Shown here in pieces: positions 1 through 12,649 of a stretch of DNA of 28,938 bases. A program made the translations under genes and the position numbers. Numbering within the stretch: the first letter of the stretch is position 1; each line of letters begins with the position of its first letter. The stretch is from positions 1 through 28,938 of the forward strand of contig QXVZ01023656.1 in the NCBI GenBank assembly GCA_008931825.1, given 5' to 3'. A model generated the notes under the pieces. That model was not told the origin of the DNA. It saw only the letters and a program-made list of their open reading frames with translations, and searched no databases. The DNA comes from Phallusia fumigata (taxonomy: Eukaryota; Chordata; Ascidiacea; Phlebobranchia; Ascidiidae).

Positions 1-307
1 CCACAATGCAAGATAAAATTTTGCAGACACTCACAAATATTACTGCGAAGGTATAACACAATTGCACTACAGTCAGTCAGAATTGCTTAGTTTACTTGCA
101 ACTATGTAATGAACCTATTACCCACACTAATATATAAGTGGTGTAGTTGGTGAACCAATCAAACAATAAATGAAAATGGTTTAGTAACAAGCAACACAAA
201 ATGGCATACTACAGCTTTTAGAAAAAGATGGTAAACATGGAACTATTGTTGTAAACTAAGTTGAACTGTTGTGTGTTTATCAGTGTAAAGTTCCAACAAG
301 TTATATC
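1..307. repeat. Diverged direct repeat, copy 1
   Basis: This block is repeated about 702 bases downstream (703-1007), with roughly 90% identity by eye and a few small indels. It starts at the window edge, so its true left end is unseen. It ends almost exactly at the N at 308. No coding potential is visible. It could be a local duplication or an allelic contig stitched beside its partner. Confidence 0.85.
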
Positions 308-308
308 N

Positions 309-702
309 TACTTGGTGGTAACTTAGAAGTTCCGCTGTTTTGGCATTGAACACCTAAACCATATTATATCTGGTCATGACAATAAGGACACTGATTATTA
401 ACAATGGGAAGAGTAATGCATAACTTAGCATCTGATACATACAATATAAAACCAATTTATTGATAGGATTAGTTCAAAATTAAAAAAAAGTAGAAGTTAC
501 CAAAAATCTTGTGCTGCTTGTTCCTTGGTCAACAGCACCAACCAAGTTTAAATTATCTTCCATATTTTTGGCTGTTTAACAAAAATCTACGTTTTGGCTG
601 ACATGTCTGTACAAGGAAAAAAAGTGATACACAATTTTAGAGAAAGACACTTGGAATGGGAAAACAAAACTAAAAATGATATTGTGTTGTACTAATGATT
701 TG
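309..702. other. Non-coding stretch between the repeat copies
   Basis: No convincing gene is seen. On the minus strand an AATAAA hexamer (tttatt on + at about 456) could serve as a distal poly(A) signal for the gene at 1158-1958. Otherwise the stretch is AT-rich and featureless. Confidence 0.4.
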
Positions 703-1007
703 CCACAATGCAAGATAAAATTTTGCAGACACACAAATATTATTGCGAAGGTATAACACATGCAATACAGTCAGTCAGAATTGCTTAGTTTACTTGCAAC
801 TATATAATGCATCTATTACCAACACTAAAATAGAACAAGTGGTGTAGTTGGTGAACCAATCAAACAATAAATGACAATGAGTTAGTAACAAGAAATACAA
901 AATGGCAAACTACAAGCTTTTAAAGAAAACATGGTAAACATGGAACTATTTTTGTAAACTAAGTTGAACTGTTGTGTGTTTATCAGTGTAAAGTTCCAAC
1001 CAGTTAT
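703..1007. repeat. Diverged direct repeat, copy 2
   Basis: This is the partner of 1-307. It lies just downstream of the 3' end of the minus-strand four-TM gene, so it may be part of that gene's 3' UTR or flank. The shared segment begins with ccacaatgcaagataaaatt and ends near ttccaaccagttatacc. Confidence 0.85.
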
Positions 1008-1157
1008 ACCAGTCATACCAAAGACAAATTGGCACTTCATATTTACAGTTCAATTGTATCAACATAAAAATTTATATGATCCACGTTAAGCAAAAAGCAG
1101 GTTTATAATTGTTTGTCAATTGCAGTTATAATATGTACAACCGTGGTGTAGGAAGCT

Positions 1158-1958
1158 TTAGGCCTCAATCAATGGCTGGTCATCTTTGTCATTGGGACTG
1201 GGGTTGGTGGCAGCTGGGATAACCATGGTGGGGGCCGGGAAAAACATTTGACCAACTGCAGGCTGCACACCAGCTGCAACTCCTGATTGGTTAAGAGGCA
1301 CAAGCAGAAATGGCTTCATTTCAGATCCAGTGCCACTTTGAGCATACATAATCTGACCTCCTTGTACCATGGGCTGTGGCTGTTGTGTGTGGACTGGCTC
1401 ACTTCTTGGTGGACGCTTCTCTATGATTTGGGCCAAATAGTCAGGGGATGAATCACAACATGTGCTGCAGCATGTCAAGACAGATGAGTAGATCAAGAGA
1501 ATCATTTGAACAAGGCCAATTACTGCCAATAGGATGTTGAAGGCCAGCATTAGGTACCACAAGGAACCACCAGAGCAGCCAGTTGCACCCAAAATACCAA
1601 CAATAAGCTGGAAACCAGCAAAAACAGATGCAGTGATGGTCAAAACCATGAGGGTAACAATCAAACAGGTGCTTCGGTGCTGCGCTGCCTTTAGCCCAAC
1701 AATAGCTGCGGCACCAAACATAACACCACACCAAATTCCATTTGCCATATAAGCAGGATTGATGTTTCCACAACTGTAGTAATAAGAAATATTGAACTTT
1801 GCAATCACAATAAATCCAATACCAAGAACAAAAGCAATGCATGCTAGAACCAATTCAGCAATTGAGAACACTTTGATTTTTGTGTGTGCAAAACTTTTGT
1901 TGACAGTGACATCATCCGTTCCATACCCAAGCATTGGTTCCCGATCAGATGAATGCAT
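1158..1958 (-). CDS. Four-transmembrane protein, MS4A/CD20-like
   Basis: An uninterrupted 266-codon frame. A short hydrophilic N-terminus is followed by four hydrophobic segments at about residues 30-52, 72-92, 96-124 and 131-160. A Cys-rich juxtamembrane stretch (LTCCSTCCDSS) follows, then a ~100-residue Pro/Gln-rich cytoplasmic-type tail. Spacing, small loops and the segment GIWCGVMFGAAAIVGLKAA resemble MS4A/CD20-type tetraspan membrane proteins. It lacks the CCG motif and large loop of true tetraspanins and the GLW..C..C motif of claudins. The start is the first in-frame ATG after upstream stops. Being intronless is unusual here, where most neighbours have many introns. It is transcribed divergently from the gene at 2851, with ~890 bp between start codons. 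The existence of the gene is fairly sure; the family assignment is tentative. Function is not predictable beyond an integral membrane protein. Confidence 0.7.
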   Translation of the reverse strand: MHSSDREPMLGYGTDDVTVNKSFAHTKIKVFSIAELVLACIAFVLGIGFIVIAKFNISYYYSCGNINPAYMANGIWCGVMFGAAAIVGLKAAQHRSTCLIVTLMVLTITASVFAGFQLIVGILGATGCSGGSLWYLMLAFNILLAVIGLVQMILLIYSSVLTCCSTCCDSSPDYLAQIIEKRPPRSEPVHTQQPQPMVQGGQIMYAQSGTGSEMKPFLLVPLNQSGVAAGVQPAVGQMFFPAPTMVIPAATNPSPNDKDDQPLIEA

Positions 1959-2850
1959 TTTTTCAATTGAATATTACTTTTTGTAATCAATGCCTTATGC
2001 TTTATACAGGAAATGACTGTCAATGTTAAGCGAGATGCCAATACAATACAATATATTTAACTGGTTGCCTTTTTGTGTCGCTTTGTACAAACAGCTACCA
2101 AGTCAGCACATTTTGTATTATCAACTGGCAACAAATACAAAACAATGCTGTTCACTACCAGAAATAAAACATTAACTTCAACATTGTAAATTTAATGACA
2201 TAACAGGAAACATTATTTGGTCCCTTCCAAAAAGGTAACACAAGACAGCCAAGCATCGTAGGGCGAGAATTTATTGTCAAACAATCGCGAATTTGGCACC
2301 CCAATCGTAACATGCTACAATTTTTAAAACGTTATGACTATACGTATTGGGTTTTCCATCTCGTAAATAAATTTACTTGAAAGCAAAAAAATTCATATCA
2401 CCAAAAATTGCCCTAAAACGGATTTCACGAAGACAACAAAGTTAAAACAGTCAAATTTCTCAAATCTATAGAAAGGCAACCTTCTGCTTTGCTGCAAATT
2501 TTTCTTGTTTTTTTCTTCTGCGTCAAGAACGATTTGGGCATCACATTGATTCATGCAAATTACTGGGCAAAAAGAAGACATGTTTCAACAAGAAAAGCAA
2601 AAATAAAAGTGAGACGAGGATTGTAATTTTTTGTCCTGTTTGGTTTAATTTAATAATAAATAATACATATATGTGCAGTATATGCATGTGTATTTAATCG
2701 AAACAAAACAACTATAAACAAAAACAGACAGTCATATGGCGCCAAAGAAAAGCTAGTGAATGTAGAAATCAGCAAGACATATTTACATACTTCCACACAA
2801 GGTCGATGTACAGAAACCAAGTTGGGTGACAAAGCCAAAGTAGCGGGATA
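1959..2850. promoter_or_regulatory. Divergent intergenic region
   Basis: This lies between the start codons of the minus-strand four-TM gene and the plus-strand armadillo-like gene, so it should hold both 5' UTRs and promoters. I see no TATA box at a convincing position, no RNA gene and no long repeat. Short open frames here have no recognisable composition. Confidence 0.4.
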
Positions 2851-5800
2851 ATGTTGTTAAAGGATCATAGAACAGCAGATAAAAGTTGTGGAAGTAATGG
2901 TAAGTTTAAGTTAGCTATAGTAACTTGCCGTGTACCCGCTACGTTTTTGTTTATCGTTATGCATCATTGGTCACGTGTTTCTACAGAAGCTGAAAAACAA
3001 GAAGGTGTTGATTTTTCCCAGTTGGAGAATTCACAGTTTCACACGTTGCTAAAACTAACTTGTGCGTTTCGTTTTAGGTTTTGAGTACTGAATAAGGACA
3101 AAATGCTGCTTTACATCCAAAGTATAGCATATCCGGTAAAAAATATGTTTTTGTTTCAAATTTCTATTCCATTGACCGTTGTTTATAGGGTTATGGCGTT
3201 TTACACATAAACTGAAAAGATATAGTGCAATTTTTGCCCAAACCTGCTATAGGCCCACAACTCTTGTTTTTATCAAGGGTGGCTTTAAAATACGTAAATT
3301 AGTGAAGGAAAAGTTTTTCATTGTTCTTTCTGTTTCATATTACCATAATGGGAAGATATATTTTGGCCTGCAAACAAAAACAATAACGTTTATAGTTTTT
3401 CATCTTACAGAATTTATGGTTTTCATATGCAAACAGTGCTCTTTTTAGACAGTTTTTGTCTGAGTTAAAAATAAATACTTCTGACAGTTAAAGTCTAATG
3501 AGATTGCAGTTAGCACAAGTCACACACTGATTAAGGTTATACCATGGCAACTGCTTTTAGCTAATGGTGGTTAAATGTCCTTGTATTTTTGAATGACAAA
3601 CATAAAGAGAAACCGCAGAAAACCTACTGCCCCTCAGCGGACTTTTTTAACATGTAATATACACGTAATAGACATTTGTAGTAGTAAAGTGTCAGCCAAT
3701 AGCACATTTACTGTTTCTTTTCCAAATCTGATATGTGTTAAAAGTAAATTAAAAAATTAGCATTTTCTGTGCCTTATGTCAATTTTATACAGTCACACAG
3801 ACACCTTTACTCTGGGTAACATTGAAACAATCTACTGTCTGGAATAAGTTAGAAAAATTGTCCCAATAAACTGCCTGGTGTATACAATTTTTTTTGCATC
3901 AACAGGGTTGTGGTAATAATAATAAAAGTTAGTCTGTAAGCAATTTGTTTTACTATTTTTGATGTCTAGAGTTTTTTCTAAAAATCCTGGTGTTNAAGAA
4001 GTAGAGGACATTGTACAAGTTGCACTGAAATCCGAAATCAAACTTCTGGATCAGAGAGAATTTATTCTCAAAATGTTCAAGGTAAAAGGCTACAATGTAC
4101 ACAAAAATCCCACAGTTTTAACGAGTGTTTTGTATTACAGATTATGATGCTGTTCCAAATCGTGTTTGTGTTTCTGGCCCTGTTTACAACTTACTGGTAT
4201 TTCTTTTTTGCCTATGCTGTGGTGCTTGGGATATCATTCTGGTTTTGTCCAAGCTTTACAAGGGTCGGTGGCTGGGTTGGTGTTAGCAGTGTAAGGTAAG
4301 ATGTGAATGCACAAACTGAATTTCTAAAGGTTTAATCATTGTTAAATAAAGCAACATTCTCGTTTAGTTACTGTTTAAATGTTTGTAAAATATATCGAAA
4401 CTAAAAAATAAAAATAAAACAGAAATGATAAGTTTGAATGAAATTGATTTCAAGTAAAACAAATGTAAACCAGTATTATAGCCATTTGGTATCGTTACAC
4501 ATATTTCCATGCCCTTCTGAGTAGAAAGTCTTTTACCAATTGTATTACATTATAATTCATATAAAAGCACTTTATATCGACACACATAAGAACTATGCTG
4601 TTGCTGTGTTTTTGTGCTCACAAAATGTAGTAAACAAAACAAATATAATTAACTCCATACAAAATTAAGATAATAACTCTATACATGATATAAATNTGTA
4701 AACATGGAAAACTGGTGTTATAACAATATTTACAGGTCCATTGCAGATTAGTTATTTTAAAAGCATCTGTATCCAGTAGTATTTAGTGTGTTTAGTAGTA
4801 ACCAATCAATGTTTGAAACAAGAAACTTGATTTAGGTTTTGTTTTGTGATGTTTGTTATTGCGCTTGGATCCATTGTTTGCACTGGTAGTATGACGTGCC
4901 AATGTTGACACTTGTTATTTAGCAACAGACAATAAATCAGGAACCGCGCTTCCAGACAAAGGGCCTTTTCGCGTTACTAGTCCGCACTGCAGTGTCCCAC
5001 TATCAGCGATTTAACTTATTTTCCGCGTTTACATTTTGTTCAGTAGTGCAAACTTTTTTGGGGGCGTACAAACATTCACAAGATACCTACATTGACTTGA
5101 TCACCTAGCTACCCGCCTTTCTACAACACTTTGAATTTTTTTATTTTGATTGTTGGTTATTTCTGCTTGTTTCAAACCTTTGGGTTCAGCTGGGGCGGGC
5201 ACTGGGCTAAAGTTTTGTGCGCAGGACAATGCCAAACAGCGATCGTCAAACTTTTGAACGCAGTGTAGGCACTGTAGCTTGTTGCTGCAAATGCACTGAA
5301 CTATACGATAAACAAACAAAGAGATCGTTCAACATGGCTCATTGTATTAGAATATGAACTCGAAAATCACTTTGCGTGCCATGATAATTCTCCTCGCGTG
5401 CCAGCTGTTGCACGCGTGCCGGGGATTGCCGACACCCGAGACGCCGAGACAGGATTAGAACCACCAACGTTGCGAGTGCAAGGCGGTCGTGCTATTCACT
5501 GGTCGATCTCGACAATGCAAACTCATCAAAGGAGTATTTTTGTCTGCGAGCTTCAGCCCTATTATAGGAGTATTTTTGATTAGAACACAAATACGTATAA
5601 CACATATAACATAAAAAGCACCTGATTTTGTGCAATATACCGTTTAATATTACGTCCAAGTAATTGCAAACATAGGCGGTAAATTTCCAGTAAATTTAGG
5701 CAGTAAGTTATGATTGCACAAAACAATACGTTTACAAACATGTTTACATAAAGTTTGTTGCCAAGTATTAGATTATAACGTCACATCAAAAAATGTTTTT

Positions 5801-8800
5801 GCTTTTTTGTTCACAGACTCGAGGTCCTGATCGGCCTTGCGCTGAGCTCCGACGCCACCACACAAGAATACGCAACTGAAGCTATAGCTGAATGTTTAAC
5901 TGTACCGGCTATACAAGATCAGTTTGTTGCAGTTGGAGGTACGTCCCATACTTTATAGGGTCGACCAATAAATATCTGACCCACAGGCGGCACTTGTGCT
6001 ATATATATACGCTTCTGTGCTTATAAACTGTCTTGAGCGTAAAAAATGTAAAGTACAAATTTTATTCCCTACAATTTGGCCTTTCCCTACAATTTACTGT
6101 CCCTTGTGGTACGCGAAGGTATTTTAAGTGTCGCAACCACTTTTGCCCATTCGTGTAAAGGATTTAAAAAAAAAAATTTAATGGCATCATAGTTTTCTAT
6201 TTATTACTTTAACAATCTCGCGAAAAGTCATTTAGTCAGTAGGTCACTTCTTGTCATAACTTATGATGATTGTAGCGATAATGACGTTCACTATTTGTGT
6301 TTCCTATAATATAAAACGATAAAACGACTTTGTTTCACGCCAGTTTGCTTTCGAACTGGACGGCTTACTCGAAGTTGCGTGTCTTAAGTAAACGAAATTT
6401 TCTGTTAAACCTAAAAATGTTCGAGAGCCCATCTGAAGCGGACGTACAGAATGTTTTGTCTTAATACTATTTCAATGTCGTGTGTTTTTTGCCATTTTAG
6501 GCATGAAAACTCTAACTGCTCTTCTTCACACAAAGAACGCCAGGACGGTAAGAGAAGCGATTACTGCAGTTTCCTATGTTGTCTCCGATTCCGACGACAA
6601 CAAAGTGGCTGTATTGGCTGAACATGGGTGAGTTTCACGATCATCAATGTTTTTCCAACCTCCAAAACACCGTGAGGTGGTCCACTCCTGTTTGACATTT
6701 ATACTTCCATATGTTACTCCACAACGATATGTACACATGCTCCCTAATGCTGCACATCTAAGGTGCTTTGATGAACTGAACAAATTCATCATGTTTCGAC
6801 ATTCTGTCCAGCATAGGCCACATGGTTAAATAGATTTAAGTGAATAATGTTGTCTGTTTTATCGATCAGCTTGGACGATCTTGCTCATGCTTGCAAATAC
6901 GCCAACACGAGCAACAGAAAACTTCTTGCTTCGATCTTCTCTGAGTTGGCTTACTTTAGCGACACAAGGTATAAAAAGTTCTTGTTTTAATTTACTAATA
7001 ATGTTTACAGCTACCCTGAACAGGTTTATAACAGCTATCAACAAATAGATATTTTTGAAGTGTGAAATGCGTACAAATTGTTGTATATGTTTATTGGTCA
7101 AATTTTACCATCCACAGTTGATTGTCTTTCTTAGACATTGAGAAACAACATTTATTCGCGTTTTTTTTAAACTGTATCAATGAAAACTCCAGCATTCAAT
7201 TTGTTTTAATGTGGAATTTCGTAACAGATAACTTTATGTTATGATTACATTGTATTGCAAATGTTTTAATACTCGCTGTTGTCATAATCATTGCAACATT
7301 GGCATTACAGTGTCTTTACAATACACTGTGAGAGTCTTTGGTAGTTATGTTTTCAAGAAAGCAACTTTATTTTAGTCATAGACCTTTTTCTCTATAAATC
7401 CTGACTCTCTGCTTTAACAAAAAGCAAGGGGGTTTAAGATGTTCTATACCCGTATATTTTTCGGATAAGGTTGACTCCACCATTATCTACTTATCCTTGG
7501 CTGCAGAGAGTAACTTTTTTGTTTGTGAAGGGAGGTGCTGTGCTCACGCAACATACCCACAGAAGCTCTGGTAAACCTGCTGAAGCGCAGCAGCGCCACC
7601 CCTGGTGACCTCAGTGACCTTGACATCGACACGACCACGCTAGCGCTGCAGAGTCTCGAACTGTTGGTTATTGAGAGTCCCACTCTGATGAGCTGCCAGG
7701 TAAAAAGTCTTGTTTAAAAAAATATCTACATAAAGTTGCATACGAAAAATTTATTTAAACACTGTTTTTGTACAGTATTTTTTGTGTTTCTTACATTTAA
7801 CTTATTGCCAAGGGTCTCCTAATTAACGCGAATCTTGTGCTGACATATAAAAAGGTAAGATCACTGTTAAATCAATTGTGAATCTTCATCTACACACAGG
7901 GTGAGCTACTGTCATACTTGCTGTTTATTCCGACGAAAACTCTGGACAAGAAAATTCAGCTTTACGCCTCAAAACTTCTGTTGTATTACACGCAAACACC
8001 CGAGGTAAGTTACAAAATAGTTGATCTATCTAGTTCAGTGATTCTTAACTATTTTCCTTGTCGGCACCCATTTGAAAATTTTAACTCCAATACAGCATCC
8101 TCGCACCCCCTAGGGATAGGGTACAACGTGCGACAAAAAGTTAAGCACCCGGAATGTAGACGTACACGAGTTATTGCCATATATCGAATTCATTTGATGT
8201 TAATTTTTGAATTTGTTGTAGTAATCTTGTTGTTTTTGCAACTAGGGAAAAAGTTGTTTAAAACTGTTCATAAAAACATTAGGTAAAAAAGTTTTTGTTG
8301 TTTGTTTTTTAGTGCCAAAGTTATACTGAGTTATATTTTTACATGAAAACAAAACAAAAAGCTTTATTTTCCCCTAAAAAGGTCACATTTTTAATAGTTA
8401 TATTGACAGAAGATTAAGTCTTATTTTGTTGTTGCGTCATGGTTGTGTATAAAGGTTCTTCCGTTTCTCATCCAAGCAAAAATATTTACTATGTCGACAC
8501 ACAGCTCCATTGTTATGCTCGTATTACGTCATTTACGGTTGTTTGTTCTTCGCGAACTTTGTTCACATTAATTCGGGTGTTTTCAACCTGCTTTGCTTGA
8601 AAAGCCTCCTAGCTTTTATTGCCATTCCGCACAGGCATGTGAACAACTGTGCTCGACCCCGGAACTCACCGACAGTCTTCTCTACTTCGCACATTCCAAC
8701 GAACCTGAGCTGCTGAAAGTTCTCGCCACAATTTCACTTCGCATCACTGAACCATTCAAATACAGGTGGGATCGAGATTTTCAGACTTTAAATGGTATAA

Positions 8801-10992
8801 CCACATTTGGCGCAAGAGAGTTCGTAACTGTGATTCTAAAAAGTTCATCATTTTGAAAATTTCCAATCCATGTCTTTTGCTCTAAACTGTGATCAATGGT
8901 TAAAAATTAAGAAATTTAATTGTTTAATTAAGTGAGATTTTTATTGCTGAAAATAAAACACAATTGTTTTCACATTGCACAAAATCAACAAACAAATACA
9001 TGGTTTTGAAAATGATTTTAAAACAATTTTACTGATGATGATTGATTGCAAACAGTTACGAATAGTGTCATGTATGCTGTGAGTGGGTGTTATATGATTA
9101 AAAACCAGTTATTGGGTGTTATGGGTGTTATATGAGTGGGTGTTATATGATTAAAAACCAGTGATTAAAAACTGTCAATAGATTTTGCTATTTACCAAAA
9201 AATATTTGACTTTAATTGCTTTCGGTTTTGGCGGAAGCTCGTTACACTACAACAAACAGTCGTTAAATTCTCGTTTACATAAAAGCAGCCTTAGTCTTGT
9301 ACACATGTTGTTGTTATCGCCGAACTTTTTATCGACTTTTAAACTTGTTTTGCGCAATCTGATGAAGTTAATCGCATTGCTACCTGTGTTTGCTTTGCTC
9401 TTTCGCTTTTAGGCAATAATCAACGCTTACATAACATTAAAAAAATTGCATCATGGTTAGATTACAGTTTTGTCAGTGTGTCCTAAAGTATAAAATGACA
9501 GTACCCTACATTTTTCGTCGCACGGCCGTAAACTCTATTTAATCATATCACAAAGCTCCAACCGTTTTTCCAAATATTTGTTCGTGACAGACAAAAGCTG
9601 ATCAACGATGGATTCCAGGAATTTCTGTCCTACCTGCAGAATGCCTGCAATGATCGAGAATCATGGAACACGACAGATAACGCTATTTCAAATCTACTCG
9701 TAAGTTGGGATTCACTGCTTGGTTAACCTAGAATGTGTTTTTGCATCAATTGAACTACTAGTCCCAATATAGTAAATGCCTAGTCTTGGGTATACTTTTC
9801 AATGTGTACTTTGATTTCGAGCAAGCTCACTTTTAACTTGCCGTGCGAGACAAATTACACAAACTCTTATGATTGTTAAATGATCCATCATAAGGTTTAT
9901 TTCAACTAATATCCACCTTATACTTTTAAAAAGTGTTATGTGCCAATTAAAAATTAGTTTTGAAGCACCTTATGCAAACGTAGTGTTCATCTTAAATTGT
10001 GCAGGTGACAAGAATAAGTTTACCCATAGTTATAAGCTGTGGTATAGTTTTCATCAAATGGAACTGTTCTTTACTCCTTTTTGTGAAAAATATCAAACGT
10101 TAGGGAAAAATTGGAGAAAATGTTGAAAAAGTAGATTAATGGCGCTAAATGTGGGGTAATATTCGTGAAGCGGAATTGGATATGCGCCATATGTTTTTAT
10201 TTTCCCGGACCATAAACTATATGTTCTGCCATGCGCAAACTCCTGTGTCACAAGGCTTAAACACATACGTTTTAGGAACAACATAAAAACGTTTTCCCCT
10301 GAAAAAAGGACACTTTCACTTCTTTTGTTTTCGCTCTTAAAATTTCGCGTCGTAAATTTGATTACCCGTGGCGCACGAAAATTTCAAGGGACACTAACTC
10401 GCCACAAACGGGTTTAACGAAGCGTTAACGTGGTGATTCGTTCGGGGCTGGAGATTTAGTTAAGGCTACTGACTGTATGCAGTCGCATAAAAATTGTACA
10501 CTGAAAGGCAACTGTGGCTCACAGGCAACCAAAAACCAAGTTATATTTCTTACACAAAGGCAAAAAAGGTCTCATTACGAAACACTGCACTTTATTTTTT
10601 GGGTCGCCTTTCTTGAAGATTTTATTTTCTGTCCGATGCCGGTGTTTTACCACCGTTTAGACAATAAAATGTCGTTTAAAGTTATTCAAATTTGCACACA
10701 TGATAGATGGGCATCTGAAGTTGTTGGTTGTAACGTTTGACCCCAGTTTACCCATCGATTCACCCACCAGCCCCCCAAAATTATTCAAATTTTAAAACAG
10801 CAATGTTTAATTTTCACAAATCATTACGTATTTCAGAGTAAAGAGGATAACAGTGACATAAAGAAGATGCCACAACGGCCTGCTAGCTCCATGTCATCAA
10901 CTTCAAGTATAACTTCATCTAGACAAAGCCTGAGATCCGCTGGGAGACCTGTCAGAGAAAGTGTGGCTGGTCCAAGTACAAGTTCCATGTAA
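2851..10992 (+). CDS. Membrane-anchored armadillo/HEAT-like protein, 12 exons
   Basis: Proposed coding exons: 2851-2899, 2987-3077, 3970-4081, 4141-4295, 5817-5938, 6501-6627, 6870-6968, 7531-7699, 7900-8004, 8635-8765, 9591-9699, 10837-10992. All have GT and AG borders, phases agree throughout, and the sum is 1425 nt (474 aa plus stop). Exon 4 encodes a long hydrophobic stretch (LFQIVFVFLALFTTYW then FFFAYAVVLGISFWF), one or two membrane passes or a hairpin. Exons 5-11 encode amphipathic helical repeats of ARM/HEAT type, for example VGGMKTLTALLHTKNARTV and REAITAVSYVVSDSDDNKVA. The last exon is a Ser-rich low-complexity tail. Exons 3-12 are well supported. Exons 1-2 are weaker: the exon 2 donor AG|GTTTTG is poor and was chosen on phase. 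The N at 3995 leaves the frame open. I do not recognise the family; ARM repeats usually bind proteins, so a membrane-tethered scaffold is an inference. Confidence 0.75.
5100..5512 (-). mobile_element. Probable tRNA-derived SINE in intron 4
   Basis: On the minus strand a tRNA-like head occupies about 5441-5512. It has an A-box-like segment (complement of 5492-5504) and a B box, GGTTCTAATCC (complement of 5452-5462), one base off the canonical GGTTCGAATCC. Spacing is right for a pol III promoter. The body then extends towards ~5100. No clear poly(A) tail or target-site duplication was found, so the ends are approximate. It lies between exons 4 and 5 of the armadillo-like gene. The alternative is a tRNA pseudogene followed by unrelated DNA. 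Confidence 0.4.
8036..8170 (+). mobile_element. hAT-type terminal fragment in intron 9
   Basis: It begins CAGTGATTCTTAACTATTTT and soon reads CGGCACCC. This resembles hAT-family termini of the CAGTGGTTCTCAACC type and the 27075 terminus of this window. No matching inverted terminus was found downstream, so it appears truncated. Confidence 0.35.
9081..9162. repeat. Short tandem duplication in intron 10
   Basis: A 29-bp segment (gagtgggtgttatatgatta followed by aaaaccagt) occurs exactly at 9081-9109 and again at 9134-9162. Partial copies of gggtgttat lie between them. This is a local duplication with no coding meaning. Confidence 0.85.
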
Positions 10993-11555
10993 AAAGGCGT
11001 TTTCTTATTCAATGATCCAATGTATATAGTTAGATTCTCACTGTCCAATATTGAGGTTTGTTTTATTTGGCTGTTATGTTTTCAAATGTTTTTTTTAAAA
11101 ACTACATATTTTAGCACTGTTATTGGTAGAATGAATTTTTTTATAATTAACTGTTGTTTGGTTCGTTTTTGTAATTTCTTCACTTTGTCGTTCAAGATAT
11201 TGTCTATTAATTTTTGTCGAAATCGAAGTACTTTCAAGAGTTGTCCTTTTCGTCTACTTCCCTGCAGTCTTTTATTCATGGCAAAATTCTTGTACCAAAT
11301 GATAAGCTGGCAACACCCTGGTATCGCCGACGAGTAGTGGCCGAGTAAAAACTTGTTAGATGATGTGTTAAGAGATTGGAAATTTTGCATGGCACGCCGT
11401 GGGTGTTTCCGCTTATCGCCCGAACATTTTTCCCACATGAACTCATCTGTTTGTTGTCAAACTTCAATGAATGGAGTGAAGCGCTAACATGTTTAAGACC
11501 CGTTGTTAAGCTTACTATGTGTTGCGGGTTCTGATCGGTCAACAAAGATCCCCAA

Positions 11556-11575
11556 AATAAAACAGGTTTAATAAA
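11556..11575 (+). terminator. Poly(A) signals for the armadillo-like gene
   Basis: Two AATAAA hexamers at 11556-11561 and 11570-11575 lie ~565 bp after the stop codon at 10990-10992. They are plausible 3'-end signals. Earlier hexamers were not searched exhaustively. Confidence 0.45.
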
Positions 11576-12643
11576 ACATGAAATGTCATTTGGTGTATTT
11601 GTACACAGCATATGTCAAGCGTTTAAAAATATGACTGTAAAGTCACATTTTTATTCTTGTATCATCACAGGCTCTTACGCCTGGTGTTGGTTAGTACATA
11701 CCATGTGGCATTCATTTGCCTGTTTCTCAAGTGTACTGATCAAATCGCCGAGTTTTTTCGCCTGTAAATTCGTTTGTCAATTTGGACTCCTTGTCACAAG
11801 GTTTAAGTTTGATATGCTTGATGCGCATAACCGCTTTTTTGTTTTGTCACCCTTTAGTTTTGGAAGATTTTGTGCGTTAAATTATTCGATTGTGCGCACT
11901 ACAGCAGAAAAGTTGGTTAAACATAAACAAGTTCTTGATTGACAATCTTTGTTCAACACTGTACCACTGTAGCAGTATTTATTGCACTCTGTTTATTGTA
12001 GTGATTAATCATCAAATTTGCACTGTGTACCTTTTACTGTCCTGACATGCTGTGTAAAAACACAACAAACGAGTTGCAGTAGACTTTGGACCTCATATTG
12101 TAGCAAATATAATCGTAAACATCGTGAAGTTTGTTTTGCGCGTGATGCAACAGACATTTACTAGTTGTAAGCAATGGCCATGTACCGGCCCAAAGTTAGT
12201 GGCTTGGTCGAAATTTGTGTCAGGGCAATATTTTATACCTTTACGCGAGTAAATCTATTGATTTATGACTCGCCTCACGAAGCAAAATGACTAGGCGTGC
12301 TTAAAAGCATGCAAAACCCCACTGTATTGAAAAAAATGGCAAAATTTATTTGTGTGTGTGTTTATTCAAGGATAACCAAGTGATTTGAGCGGGAGTGGTC
12401 CCTTTGTCCCCTACCCCCTCATCCCCATAACGTTTCTAAAAGTATAAGCTCAGACAAGAGATTTACAAATGTTTCGTTGTTTTATTTACAAAGGTGCCAA
12501 ACACGTTTAAAGTTGGTAAGGTGACGCTTTTGTAGCGAGCAGTGGTTTTTTAAAATGGATGTAGACAATATAATAAGGGCCAAAAAATAAATTCGCACAA
12601 CAAGGATTTTAAAAATCACCAGAAACTGGTCAATCGAAAGTCA
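11576..12643. other. Convergent intergenic stretch
   Basis: This separates the 3' ends of the plus-strand armadillo-like gene and the minus-strand claudin locus. I see no gene, RNA or transposon terminus here. Open frames such as 11583-11942 have no recognisable protein features. Confidence 0.45.
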
Positions 12644-12649
12644 TTTATT
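12644..12649 (-). terminator. Poly(A) signal of the claudin locus
   Basis: AATAAA on the minus strand (tttatt on +), about 270 bp beyond the claudin stop codon at 12915-12917. It would serve every isoform, since the last exon is shared. Confidence 0.5.

Noticed and set aside
1453-1842. 129-codon minus-strand frame overlapping the four-TM gene
   Set aside because: Same strand, alternative frame inside a well-supported coding region; its Cys/Trp/His-rich composition is typical of a shadow frame.
7918-8286. 122-codon plus-strand frame
   Set aside because: Only the first part (to 8004) is a real exon; the donor GTAAGT follows and the rest reads into an intron holding a hAT-like fragment.
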